DNA of 64,000 nucleotides from Branchiostoma floridae (GCF_000003815.2 NC_049994.1:11815376-11879375); one strand, 5' to 3'. Positions 10,810 through 22,685 are shown, counted from the stretch's first letter. Numbers and translations are program-made. The notes: generated by a model from the sequence alone, not told the origin.

Positions 10810-13010
10810 CCACTATTGGTCTTAAATTAAATTCTTTGTGAAATATGGTCAATTTGAATTATTTTTTAGATTAAGACTGCAGGAAATGCTTAAAACTGAA
10901 TACAGCTGTTTGTTTTATTCCACATATGAATGTGGGATAAATGATAGTGCTTCTGAATCTAATGTAGCCATTTCCCTAATGTGCTATTAATGGAGCATCC
11001 GTGTGAAAGATATCGTTACTGCACGTGGTGAGGTTACAGGGAGGGTAAGGACAATCTTCTGTTTTTCTCCCATTAGTGGTAAAGTAAGCTCTCCTGGTGG
11101 GCTTTCAAATAGCTCTCGACATTTCTGGCGTCATTCAAAATTTCTTTTGAAGGTGAACATAACGTTAAAAATCATGGTTCAGCAGCACTTAATTATGAGC
11201 AAATGTTAATGTTTCAGTGCCGTTTCTTAAGTGTCTAAGCATACCTTGCACAAAAAAATGTTCAAAGTTAGGCGTATGGTAACCAGAGTCTGATTAGTAT
11301 TATTCTATTTTTCAAGTAAATGTTTATGCATAATCGTGGAGTGAGAGAAATGCCCTTGTTTTAAAGGTACAATATATGAATTACCCATAATATCAAGATA
11401 AAGCACTAGCCCTAAGCCTTATCTTCATCACTGTTTATGCAATGCGATAATATGAATTACCAGGACTTTACGAGGCAGCAGTATCTGATAGCTAGCACCA
11501 ACATATCAGTGAGAGTATATCACATCTAAATGGTCATGCATCAACCATTAGAATGACCTAAGGGGAGTTTATGTCAACCATATCAAGTTAACCAAAGCAT
11601 CATTCGTCACAGTAGACTCCTAAGTACATCCCAAGAATCTAAGTGTACATAGTGTATCTTTACGTAAATGCATTGCTACCAACATGAAGATGGATCGAGA
11701 AGCATAAGGAACTTTTACATGATCGTGTATCAAATGTTTATGCTGTTATCTTGTAACATGTGGAACCCATACATGAAATATGATAGTCATCATTAATCGT
11801 CATAAGGTAGAAATATTGAATATCTTTTTAACGAATATGTAAAATATGTCAGTTGTCTATCCGCCTTGAAGTTTGTGATTTAATGACAGTGGTCAGTTCA
11901 GCACCAAGGACAGAGTCAAACTACTAAGACATATATTTTAACATTACGTATTTTCTTTCCGATATTTGCATATCTAGTATATCTGTTTTAAATATAAAAG
12001 TCAGTTTTTAATACCTATTTTGGTAACCCTGACTTGCATTGACCGCGCCCAACCTTCAAATGTGACCTCCGTTACACCTTTCATCTCCATCCATATATGT
12101 CAATATTGTGTTGAGTCAGAAACATGCTCAAGCATAAACCAGCTGCAATGGAGTAACTAATAGCACACGAGCATCATGTGTTTTTACGGGCAATGAACGA
12201 TTATGCACTGATTGTATTCTAGTCGGATATGTAGGCAAACTATAACCATATCTGTGTCTAAATTAAGTATAAAACATTCATTGACAACCAACGCGTCAAC
12301 AACACATCCTTTGTAACCATTGCTCACCTAATAATACATTCTATTTTCACAATTAAAAATCAAAACAACAGTCAAGAGTGTTTAACTACCAGCATGTACG
12401 ACGCTCTGTACATAAAATTCCACGAGTAGAAATCACATGGTAACTGCTACGATTCGAAATGGCAAAAGGTCTTTTCGAATTTGCCATGATGATGTTATGA
12501 GCAACAAGACGTGGGAAGAAAACATCTTTCAATACCGACGGTGGATTTACAATCTCATCATCTGCGAAACGAAATCCCACATGCTGAATACACTGACGTC
12601 AGACCTATCTCATTAGAAGTATCCCGCAATGCCCACAAAATATGAATCTTACAATCGTACGTTCATAGCGAGGTTCGATAAATGGCTTTGAAATGTGGGA
12701 GCTGGGCTACAAATTTTATCATGCATAGCATTGAATTGCTTTAGCAACGCAGTACCTCCATGGCATGGTCACTGCCACTTACCTAACACCTTCGCCTAGA
12801 TGAATTCAGATGCGTTGAACAAATATCACGCGTAGACTCCTCTATTGTCCGGGTGGGAGCTATCCCATTAGTAAGGGAGGTATGCCTGCTCAGCTTAGAT
12901 GAAGTATATAGAGCTTTGCTGGATATATTCGTGTTCACACATTTCAACATGCCTGAATTGCCACTAGGACATACAAGGGCGCCGCTAGTTCTCGAGCGCT
13001 CAATACAAAT
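10810..13010. other. Intron of gene A, no recognised feature
   Basis: This is AT-rich sequence without supported exons. A moderately GC-richer patch at 12380-12600 carries a 64-codon minus ORF with no recognisable motif or good splice sites. Confidence 0.4.
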
Positions 13011-13014
13011 ATTT

Positions 13015-13165
13015 TGATGATCTTTTAGATCACTTCAGTGTCACTGACGAAGGATAGCGAATTCTATCCGAAACGTCTGACCGTTTCCAAAACCATATCT
13101 AGTTGCTTGGTTGCTTGGCGACAATCTTATTACCTGGATGCCTAACCTACATCGACGTTGTCTCC
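13015..13165 (+). repeat. Dispersed repeat, copy 2 (possibly Penelope-like 3' end)
   Basis: It contains GATCACTTCAGTGTCACTGA, the CCGAAACGTCTGACCGTTTCC stretch, ATATCTAGTTGCTTGG and TTACCTGGATG.CTAACCTACATC. All recur at 51130-51297, and the second half also at 1800-1895. The phrase pattern 'GACGAAGGAT...CCGAAACG' is typical of retroelement 3' regions, which is the basis for the tentative Penelope-like label. Confidence 0.55.
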
Positions 13166-13804
13166 TTTATGTATAGAGAAAACTTGATATCACCGTAGTA
13201 GGACAAGTGAACCATTGATTTTATAAGTGTACAACACGGTGAAGCTACTAGATCAGTCTCTACTATTCTGAAGCAGTCTTGCTTTTAGATATCCTCCTAC
13301 ATGAGGCTGTCAGATAAAGGATAAAAGCGGCTGTCAAGCTGTCGTCCTGTCAATGCTATTTTCGGTATCGAAATTGTCATGTCTCTACTGTATGTCATAT
13401 TGCTACAACCTGAACCATATCTGATCGAGTCAACGCGGTACATCAAGCGCGACTCCCCCCAGTGGCATACAGATCACTGTAAGCTTTAATAATAGGGCCC
13501 CCGCTCGTAATAAGGAAGTCTCTTACAAGACGTGTCTTAACACGGCGAGATGATGATAATAATAAATGATTATGGTGATGATGATGATAAAACAGGCCAG
13601 ATTGTGCCCGAAAATAGACAATGCTAATAGACAGATTCATACCTGTCATGTCCTATACACAAATAGATACCAAAGCAAACCAGACTTCCCCATAGTTTGT
13701 GTCCTTTACATCTATGTAGCTTGAACAGATCAGATGCGACTGTTCTCTCATATACATTTACCATTCAAGATTTCCTATTTCTAACAAAGACAGTTGTCCC
13801 CTAC

Positions 13805-13868
13805 CTTGCGTAGTATCTACTATGACCGTAACGGTAAGAAGGCACAAGGATGCCACACACATCCACAT
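13805..13868 (-). CDS. Candidate signal-peptide exon, array copy 1
   Basis: The exon is 64 nt from ATG (13868) to donor GTAGGG. It encodes MWMCVASLCLLTVTVIVD plus three residues, ending in phase 1. The short N-region, hydrophobic core and small residues before the junction fit a cleavable signal peptide. The phase allows splicing to the gene A Ig2 acceptor at 2205. Expression is unproven. Confidence 0.5.
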
Positions 13869-13980
13869 GGATGTTCGTGTCCTTAACATCTATGTAGCTT
13901 GCAGATCAGATCAGAGTGTTCTCATATATACATTTACCATTCACGATTGCCTATTTCTAACAAAGACAGTTGTTCCCTAC

Positions 13981-14041
13981 CTTGCGTAGCACGTACTACC
14001 GTAACGGTCAGAAGGCACAAGGATGCCGCACACATCCACAT
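13981..14041 (-). CDS. Candidate signal-peptide exon, array copy 2
   Basis: The exon is 61 nt, phase 1, with ATG at 14041 and donor GTAGGG. It encodes MWMCAASLCLLTVTVVRATQ, one codon shorter than copies 1 and 3. An extra 9-bp stretch sits upstream of the ATG compared with the other units. The in-frame length change between copies argues that the frame has mattered. Confidence 0.5.
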
Positions 14042-14163
14042 GGTCCTATGGATGTTCGTGTCCTTTACATCTATGTAGCTTGAACAGATCAGATGCGACT
14101 GTTCTCTCATATACATTTACCATTCACGATTGTCTATTTCAAACAAAGACAGTTGTCCCCTAC

Positions 14164-14227
14164 CTTGCGCAGCATCTACTATGACCGTAACGGTAAGAAG
14201 GCACAAGAATGCCACACACATCCACAT
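14164..14227 (-). CDS. Candidate signal-peptide exon, array copy 3
   Basis: The exon is 64 nt, phase 1, with donor GTAGGG. It encodes MWMCVAFLCLLTVTVIVDAA plus one residue. It differs from copy 1 by three substitutions (Ser to Phe, and two changes to Ala), all acceptable in a signal peptide. Confidence 0.5.
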
Positions 14228-14347
14228 GGATGTTCGTGTCCTTAACATCTATGTAGCTTGAACAGATAAGATGCATTAAGAGTATACTCTCATATACATT
14301 TACCATTCAAAGATTGCCTATCTCTAACAAAGACAGTTATTCCATAC

Positions 14348-14408
14348 CTTGCGTAGCATGTACTACCGTAACGGTCAGAAGGCACGAGAACGCCGCACAC
14401 ATCCACAT
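14348..14408 (-). CDS. Candidate signal-peptide exon, array copy 4 (outermost)
   Basis: The exon is 61 nt, phase 1, with donor GTATGG. It encodes MWMCAAFSCLLTVTVVHATQ. This is the most upstream unit on the minus strand, and its 5' flank differs from the others. A TATA-like run (ATATATAT) lies around 14503-14510, about 95-100 bp before the ATG, so this copy could carry the promoter for the whole array. Confidence 0.48.
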
Positions 14409-14419
14409 GGAATACCTCA

Positions 14420-17400
14420 GCGTTCCAGGACCCATGCCTACATACGTGGTGATACCCACGTTACGATAGCTGCAAGTGAAACTATGACTGCTACCACTGA
14501 CTCATATATATCGAATTGTATCACATGACCATAAACGACTTACGGCTTCAGCTGCTTAACTACTGTTTTGGGACAGCGTTTGTATGTTAGAGTGAACACG
14601 TAAGTGACTAACGATAACTTTTAATGTTATCGATCATTGGTAACGCTAATTGCGATCTGCAACCATTAGTAATGTTGATAGATGCTTTTATGTTAGCAGC
14701 ATTTGGCTGCTGTAGGTCGTCACCAAGCATTTTCCCATACCCCTTGTAACATTGAGCAAGTGGCTTTACATAATGAAGAGCATGCTTAATGTACATGTCT
14801 TGCAAACGCCCGTTCAAAATAGATAAGAATAATGCGCTTTAGAACTATCTGTTAAAGGTAAACTTTATCAAAGATTATATGCTGTTTCCATAATGGTATG
14901 ATTCATGTTTCTTTTAAACCTTTTGTTCGCTGTATACGAAGAGCAAGTCTAAGGTATGATGTCATGTGCTCCAAGCTCTCATACTAATAACTAAATTACT
15001 ACAGTAATATTGGTCACGGTCGTAAAGTTGTGCTTTATCCCCATAATGAGTAATATGGCATATTTCATGTTTATTAGCTACAAGGCAGTCATATTATTTT
15101 GAAAAAAAAAAAAACATCATGTATACTAAGTATCTGATTAAAAATTTCATCTGATTCCATCAGATAAAAGACGACCCACTACTTGACCAACCCTTTATCT
15201 ACCACTGGTATGATATGATATTCAGAATTGGAATATTGGAATAGAATTGGCATACATTTCCCTCCAATGGCTCGCCACTTAATCCCTCACTTGCTTCACA
15301 CTGGTAAATGGTATACAGATGGAATAGTAAGTAAAGGACATGTATTTTCCCCACTGGTATAACATTGAATACCTCACTTGCCTCACTTGCCTGCTGGGTG
15401 ATCTATACGCTGTCATAAACACGAATTGATTTTGACATTAAACTCTGTACACGAGAAAGGCTGGATTAGCATAATCCTGGAATATCTCCTCCCAACGACT
15501 ATTTCATTTCCAGCCCCAGAGGCGAGGAGGCGTAGTAACATCTGCACTGCACGTAAAACCCTTAATGGAAAAATAGTCATAACCTTGCCTTGATTTATGT
15601 CATCGAGGTAATTGAAATGTCAAATCTATACATTGTGGAGATGTACTTCGCAACATGGGGTTCATTAGGTGATTTTCTTTCTTGCCACTGATATGAATTT
15701 TTATAATGATGTTTTCCACGACTTTTTACGTTTTACGTTGCGGGGATTTTCCTTTACAAAGGTTAACTTGAAGTTAATTCAATCAATTAAAAACCTTTAA
15801 TGTCATTAACAAGGTTACAAAAAATCAGCCATTGTGAACACATTGTCAATACCTTTGACAATTTGCGTACATAACCATACCTCCACAAACGCAAACCAAA
15901 AGCATTTGAAATGCACATCTCAGTGGATGAAAAAACAAAAATGCTTTCCTAATTTTATTCATTTTTTACCAAACAATTTACAGTGAAAATGGAGTAGTAT
16001 TTTAATTTTCATACTTCATCATGATCGTTTTTCTATAGATTACTTTAGGGTGTAACACGCTGCTTGTATAATGAGCTCACCCGAATCTAAGCCCGAAACC
16101 AACATATGAATACGGCATTTAGGTAATCCTTGCCTAAACATGATCCATGCGTTTCTACCTCCAGGAAGTGATTAGAGACGCCTATAACATACTCATGCCT
16201 GTACAATTTCACGCTGTCCTCCCGTGCCGGTAATCTTTCCTGATGAGCCTAATTTTCCGCCAAAATGACTCATATATGGAGATGTGGTGTTTATGCCGCA
16301 AGCGGGGATGATTTCACTTTGGGGTTCATCATAGCGTTTTTATTACGGACATAAACTGGGCGGGCGTTTGTGTGATGCATATGAACGAAAACTGGGCCAC
16401 CGGGAAATTTGAGAGAATACATGTACAGAGTGGCCCTAAAAAAATGATATTTCTACATAAAACGGTAAAATGAAAACCTGAAATCCTACTAAGCTTAAGG
16501 GTAAACTAATGGTCCTTCATGTGCATATCATTTTATATATTGGCATATAGAGATGTTATTGAAATTATGGCAGCTTAAACTGAGTGGCAGGAGACTTGCT
16601 ATTTTCAAATAGGACTTAGGGTTGAAAAATAAACACCACTTTTAAATTCCAGAAAACCAGGATACCGCGTTGAATGTATGAGCAAAAGATATTCTAATGG
16701 GTCCCAAACTACTCGGTGATTTAATGCGTATACTTTTGGTACATTTTAATGATGTGTTTATGATTGGACCGCTGGTTTATTAATTCCCCGCTTCTGATAC
16801 AGATATTGGGATATTGTCTGACTAATGCATATTTATGATTATGCTGCACCACAATCAGGGGTAATGATCTATGAATGGGAAGAATCAATCCGAAGATAGG
16901 CAGAAATACGATCTTGACCTAGAAACTGCAATATATGCGCATATCACTGACACATAATTCTAAAACAATCTTTTTAAATATAACGCTAAGAATGTGGAAT
17001 GAAAATATTTTGATTCGTATTTCTCTAGTACTGTTGTTGATACCTTTTGTTTATGATTGATACGTAAAATGATTTTTTAAAGAATCGTTGGCTTTTCGTT
17101 GGGTGATCAGGCACTATAATTATCTGAAACGGAGTCTCTTGCAACAGTAAATCAGTAATTTAGAAAATAGGCAAATTATGCCTTATATCAGAAGAAGGAA
17201 GAGCATACAAAAACAGGTTCTTAAAATGAATGCTTTCATTTCTCAAGAAGGTTAGAGCATTCTTGATTTTGCTTTGAATTTCAAAATCATACCAGAAGAT
17301 TTCTGTACTGTACGTAAGGAATATATATCTTTAAAACTTCTAATTTATTCCAATAAAACGAATAGCCACCATTTTTATACATAAATGGCAACCCATGTGT

Positions 17401-18895
17401 TGCGTTCTACTGCATAGCTTTATACAAGGCATACAAACAATTATGATGATCCAACCATCTGTCGCTCAGTAACATTATCTCCTTCCGTCTCCTCTTGTAA
17501 CTCCACGCACTATTAACTTTATTTGTAGAGCCACTTTGTCTTATATCCATTGTTTTGCTTGATGAAGATTGTAGATTGCGTATTCTTACACTTGTGTGAA
17601 AATATCAGTAAAGATCTTACAAATGGCATGCCTCAGAGCTCTTGATTAAAGTAATGGTTCATGTATTTTTCATGTTCTAATGTCGGTACGCTAATTATCT
17701 GTAACGGCATGGATTGGCTAGTGCATTTCGAGTGTATGGATACCACGGAGGATTCAAAGTAAATGAAGAGTGGTGTGGTTCTGATTTCTACTTCTTTGTG
17801 TATAATTTTTCAGTGCTAGAATTGTGTGCGAATCCATTGAAATTCCACTTGCAAAAGCTAAAGTCTTCTTTAATGCCAGATCAACCATTACAAACGTTAC
17901 AACTGGCTTGTCATGTAATATAGTACTCTGCCGACACCCATGGAGCGAAGACTCTGATTGAGCACTCACTGTACCAGAATGATGAATTTCACGGCGTTGA
18001 CCATAATGTTCAACTGTAAATCGTGCCGAACAGTTCATGTATTATTCTGCCAACAGGTTTTGTTCATGTGCTACAAGGTTGCAATAGTAGCTTTGCGGGC
18101 ACGCTTAACGTGTCTCTTACGGCATGGTAATAAGATCTATATACGCCAGACAGCCAGCAGGCGAATACAAAATCTTATCGCTCTATACAACCCTACTTAC
18201 TCCTGGCGATACCGTCGGCTTTTTTTCACTCAGTAAACCTTTTATCCAAGAAATAAATCTAAAGATCGCATTTCTTCATACATTTGCTTTAGCCTATATA
18301 AATCTCTCGCACTACTAGAGGCAAGGCCGTTGACTTGGTTTTAATGCGATTTCCTTTTAAGATGCAGACTGATAAAAAAGTGCCGCGAGTCCAGAATTCT
18401 AGGAAATATTATACTTTACTTAAAGTTGTGACTTGTAAATCATTCCAAATTTTTATATCTTTAAATTCTAAAAGTTTGTTTCTGTCTCCCTTAAACGTCG
18501 ATTGATTCATTGATGAGTTTATGATCAAGTTAAAGTTCTAGTCACACCATCAAGTGCATATGGCGGAGCGCGTTTCTATTGCTCTTGGACGGCAAAACCG
18601 TCAAAAAATTACAGCAGGGAGCTACATGTATTCCGTTGGTTATGTTATGTATTTTTTTTAAAGTGTCATAGCCTTCCTCATAAGTGCGGAGGGCTAAGCA
18701 AAGAAATCAGTATTAGAATGAAACAATTTGATGAGTTATGAATACTTCATGGAATTGCGTTTCTCACTAATTTATCCATCAGTCGCCAATTTCGGTCAAT
18801 TATGATCCATATTCCCTTGGGTTGAAAGACCACCTCTTACATAAAGTCTTTGAATCGGCCGAAATTCGAACCCGCAACCACTGTGTCACAAAGAA
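14420..18895. other. Intron of gene A, no gene seen
   Basis: This is AT-rich intron. ORFs near 17.7-18.3 kb on both strands overlap each other and show no motif. The patch at 16200-16430 is GC-richer and free of obvious repeats, and may be regulatory. It is listed separately among the observations. Confidence 0.4.
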
Positions 18896-18990
18896 TCAAT
18901 GAATGAATAAAAACCTTTATTGTACATTTTTGCACAACCGAGCTTAGTTCAGGTCACAACAAGACAAGATGTAAACAGATATATATATAT
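18896..18990 (-). mobile_element. LINE/SINE 3' tail
   Basis: Read on the minus strand the sequence ends GTACAATAAAGGTTTTTATT followed by a short ATTC-like run. This is the usual 3' end of CR1/L2-type retroelements: a polyadenylation-like signal and a microsatellite tail. No ORF remains. It lies about 130 bp downstream of the gene A V exon. Confidence 0.5.
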
Positions 18991-19114
18991 ACATAAAAGT
19001 ATCACAGATGTAGTCTAACACAAATGTTCCGCTTCTTCTCGCTTCTTGGTAATGGTGTAAAAAGTAGGACTGTATGAGTAGGTAGGTAGTATGGGTTAAC
19101 AATTCAATGCCTAC

Positions 19115-19331
19115 CCAATATGTTGAGATACACGTGCCTCTCTTGCGTCCCCGCAGCTCCTAAGAAGACAGTGACAACGTACAGACCCTCGTCTGATGAG
19201 TCAGCTTTGTTGATCTTGAGCGAGGCAATGCCGACTAAAGACGCCCTCCCTTCTAGCGGACCGTAGGAGTATTTTTGCGGCGGGTAGAAGGCAAAGACAG
19301 CTGTCCTCTCGCCGCTAAGACCACCTCTTAC
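19115..19331 (-). CDS. Gene A exon: second half of V-like domain
   Basis: This 217-nt exon has acceptor CATCCAG and donor GTAGGC. It enters in phase 0 and leaves in phase 1. It encodes residues 65-136, including GERTAVFAFYPP, the YGPLEGRASLVG segment and SSDEGLYVVTV as the F strand. The Tyr-x-Cys cysteine of a normal V domain is Val here. Gene B residues 53-114 align over the whole length (for example GPL..RA.LVG.ASL.IN and DEGLYV.TV). The intron lies directly after the TWSK motif, about ten codons earlier than in gene B. Confidence 0.85.
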
Positions 19332-19334
19332 CTG

Positions 19335-21685
19335 GATGGTTGTAAAAAAAAAAACGATAAAAAGCACAGAAGCGTTAATTACATTCGCCAAGAAGTTATC
19401 ATTTAGATGCTATTTGTCTATGTGTTTGCAGCTTACCTCAACAAGTTATTCATCGCTAAAACGACAGTCAAGTTGGATAATAGGCATTTTAGTAGCTTTC
19501 TATGATACTGAAGCCGAATTTGCGGCTTTGTTCTTTTGCTACAAACGCATTAGTATACCAAGTACATAGAAAAGGCTAGATATAGAGCTATCATCAAATC
19601 ACCCCACGCCAGGCATTGACTTCGTCATCTTGTGGTCACTTATAGATGGCTGGATCGATCAGATTAATTTATGATATAACATATAAAACTATTCCCTTTT
19701 TTCAATATTATAGTTTTTTGCCTGCTCACATACTCTATCTAAATGATGTACCTCCTTTGTGGTCATGCGTGAATATGTACGTCATTGAGTGCATGGTAGA
19801 ATTTTGATAGGTATCAAGACTGGGAGTTCCGCTTCAGTACAAAGGAAAGCCATTAGGAGACCCGTTATCGAAGATAATAAAAGACATCCTGAGAACTTCT
19901 GTATAAAATCTACCAAATATATTTGAATAAATAAAACATCTGAAAAGTTTACTTTTTGTCAAATTATGAAAGATATCCTGATGGCTTCTCTGTAAAAACT
20001 ACCACTTTGCATCGAGCTTTCGAGCCAACGAGTCATTTCGAGTTTCCTTTCGTATGATATAGGATGAATACTTATTAGTGTTACCAGCTTCAGTAGTTTT
20101 CAAGGACTGAAGTTCTTTGGGAATTCGAAGTCAGTAGAGAGTCTTTCAGAGCTTTATTTCCTGATAAGCTCGCCACGGGTGACAGGAAAGTAAAGCTTTG
20201 AACGACTCCCGGTGGGTTGCTTAAGGCCTTGAAATTTACGCCAGCCGATGGCAAAAATAGATAATTCCTGCTGCAGTCTCACATGGGCATCCATCAGACT
20301 GTCGGACTAACTTTACAAAAAAAAAGCCAGATTCACACGTGAGCATATTTTCAAGTCCGTATGGAAGTCTTAGTCTCTACCAGGTTCCACAGGTCGCTGG
20401 AAAAATAGTAGAAATTAGACGTACGCGTATATAGGCAGGTAACATGCATGATGAGTTAGATGGTCGCCAACCATGTTCCTTGGTCAGCTTACTCGTTTGG
20501 CATGTTATGTGTCTATATTTGTCCAATTTCTGCATTCGTGACGACTTGTGGAGCTTGGTAGAGGCTAAGACTTTCATACGCACTTGCAGTATATACGCAT
20601 GTGTGAACCCGGCTTTGCCCTTGGCTTCATTATTGGAATTCGATACAAATTGGTAAATTGTGACTGAAACGAAACAGAGCATACCAGGTGCAAGTTTGGT
20701 TAATATTACAGTGGAATGAAGGGGTGAAAAGCCAATTCCTGAGAGATTTTGTAGAAAGGCGTCAGAAATGTCAACAGGCAACCGTTAATTTTGGATTTTT
20801 CCGGGATGTGGATATGGATGTTCTGTTCAGTGCACAGCATTGAATGTTGCTTTCGGAAATGTATATATGCTCCTAGGTGGCAAAAGAAGTTCACGAGATA
20901 ACTTGTCTTCGTTTCAGTTCTTCGAAAACCAGTCAAGTAAATCTGTATTTGGTTTTGAACATTCAATACATGCAGCTTTAGGTTTGCAGAAGTCTCTCTA
21001 TAACTTAGAAAAAATCAATGGAAATATTTCGTGTGAATCCCCTATGACCGTCGAAGCTTGCACTAATCGTAGAGTAACACACATTTAACGATAGCATCTG
21101 AAATGTTAATTATCGGAGGTCAGATATGTTCCATTTTCTGTAAGCCGATGAACTACATACCGTTCATGGCATGCTGTAGAAATGGAGTCAAGATTGTAAT
21201 GCATGGGAGGTTTCAGCAGCCGTATACTGATATTGACCTCCCCCTTCTCTATCAGACTTCACTATCAATCTTCTGTTCCACGAAATGCCAACGACATCGT
21301 TGACCTACTTCCTTCCTCGGCATGGCATCAATATGAGCCTTACAGCAGTTAACGCCAAGGTCAGAAGGACATAGTGATGGATACGGAGGTTTGAAGGAGA
21401 AAATGGGTGAATGGTTTGAGATGTGTCTTTCTGTGTGTCTGCATTGTGTTTCCGGATATTTGTGGTACGCTTAAGTGCCTCCAGATAAATTGAATGATAT
21501 TCATGATGTGGTTAGGTTTTGGGAAGATTGAGGTCAATTCTGACCCCCCTGGCGGCTTTCCATGATATTGCCATGGACATACATATGCTGTGGTTTTGTT
21601 CTAGAAGCAGAGATTTGGAATTTTTCGCCATTGTAACTGTCTTGATTTTAACTCCAATGGATGAACAACGGTGATCTGTATCTGT
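19335..21685. other. Intron of gene A between V-domain exons, no recognised feature
   Basis: The longest ORF (20377..20781, minus, 134 codons) has no domain signature and overlaps ORFs on the other strand. I do not regard it as a gene. Nothing else is supported. Confidence 0.4.
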
Positions 21686-21689
21686 ATCT

Positions 21690-21835
21690 ATATAGCCGGT
21701 ATAACCGCTGTTCGGCGTAACACACTAGCTTCGCAGGCACGCGGCGCGGCAGTAGCTGGTTATATTACACCGAACAACCTGTCAATGGTACTCGGTGGGT
21801 TGCTGAACGCGTACGGTGTTGGCGTTCGGTGTCTA
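21690..21835 (+). repeat. GC-rich dispersed-repeat candidate
   Basis: This is a compact GC-rich block with GCCGGTATAACCGC, TTCGCAGGCACGCGGCGCGG, CGAACAACCTGTCAATGGTA and CTCGGTGGGTTGCTGAACGC in otherwise AT-rich intron. It looks like a SINE body, but I see no second copy in the window and no clear tRNA boxes. Confidence 0.3.
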
Positions 21836-22116
21836 TGTTTAATGTTATTCAGTGATTGCCATATTTCTAAAAAAATCACCGTCGTAAAAAAACATATGGG
21901 CATGGTAGCGTTTAGGTGAATTTTATCGTAAAGTTTTGTTAGTTTATCATAACAAGGAGCTTTTTCATAATGAGCTATATGTGGTTTTTCAACAGTTTGT
22001 TTTGGTTTGTGGTGATTTGTTTTCCGACTGAAACAGGTGGTGAGGTGAAGGCAGGATAACTTGTTCACGCTGCAATTGAATGCAGTTAAAACAGTACTGT
22101 AAAGAATCTAACATAC

Positions 22117-22241
22117 CTTACTCCACGTGACGGATATCAACTTGTGGCCATTCTCATAAGATGCCGGAAGGGTGACGGGTTCTCCCACAATCCCATTCAC
22201 CGTTTCCGGTACTGTCAGTCCAATGTCCTCACAGTAGCAAC
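22117..22241 (-). CDS. Gene A exon: first half of V-like domain
   Basis: This 125-nt exon has acceptor GTCACAG and donor GTATGT. It enters in phase 1 and leaves in phase 0. It encodes residues 24-64: a short Cys-containing start (CYCEDIG), then LTVPETVNGIVGEPVTLPAS and ISVTWSK. The B-strand position where V domains have Cys reads T-L-P-A, so the usual disulfide is absent, as in CD2/SLAM domain 1. The phase-1 start joins the signal exon at 30.6 kb. Confidence 0.82.
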
Positions 22242-22509
22242 CTGTGACGGAGTGATAAACACATAGTTTTGTCAAGATAGACGAATGGACGTCTTAGAGA
22301 ATATTTTGGTAGTACTTGACAGTTTGTCATTATATTTGCCAGTGTTTGAACATGTTCGATGTACAGGGAATATTTCATAATACACGTCCGAGCCTCTCCG
22401 TCTACATTTACACACATGAACACACGTGATATGCACTTAAGAAAGTAAGAATATCCGTCTATTCTAAGTAGTCTTAGCGTATCTCTATGTTAATATGCAA
22501 TCACTCCCT

Positions 22510-22520
22510 CTAACTCTCTT

Positions 22521-22552
<32 letters not shown>

Positions 22553-22624
22553 GAGAGAGAGAGATTGTGTCTATATATAAGAGTATATACATTGTATATA
22601 CATAATATATAGACACATACTCTG

Positions 22625-22660
<36 letters not shown>

Positions 22661-22685
22661 GAGAGAGAGAGAGTAAGAGAGAGTA
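22510..22685. repeat. Microsatellite with two palindromic (CT)n(TA)n(GA)n blocks
   Basis: The first block, 22517..22564, runs CT repeats, then TA repeats, then GA repeats, making a self-complementary stretch. The second, near 22620..22685, repeats the pattern with a short TGTATATATATA centre. Each half could fold into a long hairpin. The 70-codon ORF across it is low-complexity artefact. Confidence 0.9.

Larger units (their letters stand above)
13697..14415 (-). repeat. Tandem array of four ~180-bp units carrying signal-peptide-like exons
   Basis: Four direct repeats start near 13701, 13879, 14060 and 14238 (spacing 178, 181 and 178 bp). Each unit carries, on the minus strand, GGACACGAACATCC or a close variant just before an ATG, then a 20-21 codon hydrophobic ORF, then a GTAGGG or GTATGG donor. 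Units 1 and 3 share a 3-bp in-frame insertion and a similar tail. Units 2 and 4 share the shorter form. The array therefore probably arose by doubling of a two-unit block. It lies inside the 17-kb intron of gene A, in gene orientation. All four reading frames and donors are intact, which is unusual for a neutral repeat. Confidence 0.9.

Noticed and set aside
13697-14415. CRISPR array
   Set aside because: The repeats are long (about 180 bp) direct repeats without unique spacers, in a eukaryotic intron.
20377-20781. 134-codon minus ORF
   Set aside because: No domain signature or splice sites, and overlapping ORFs on the other strand. Treated as chance.
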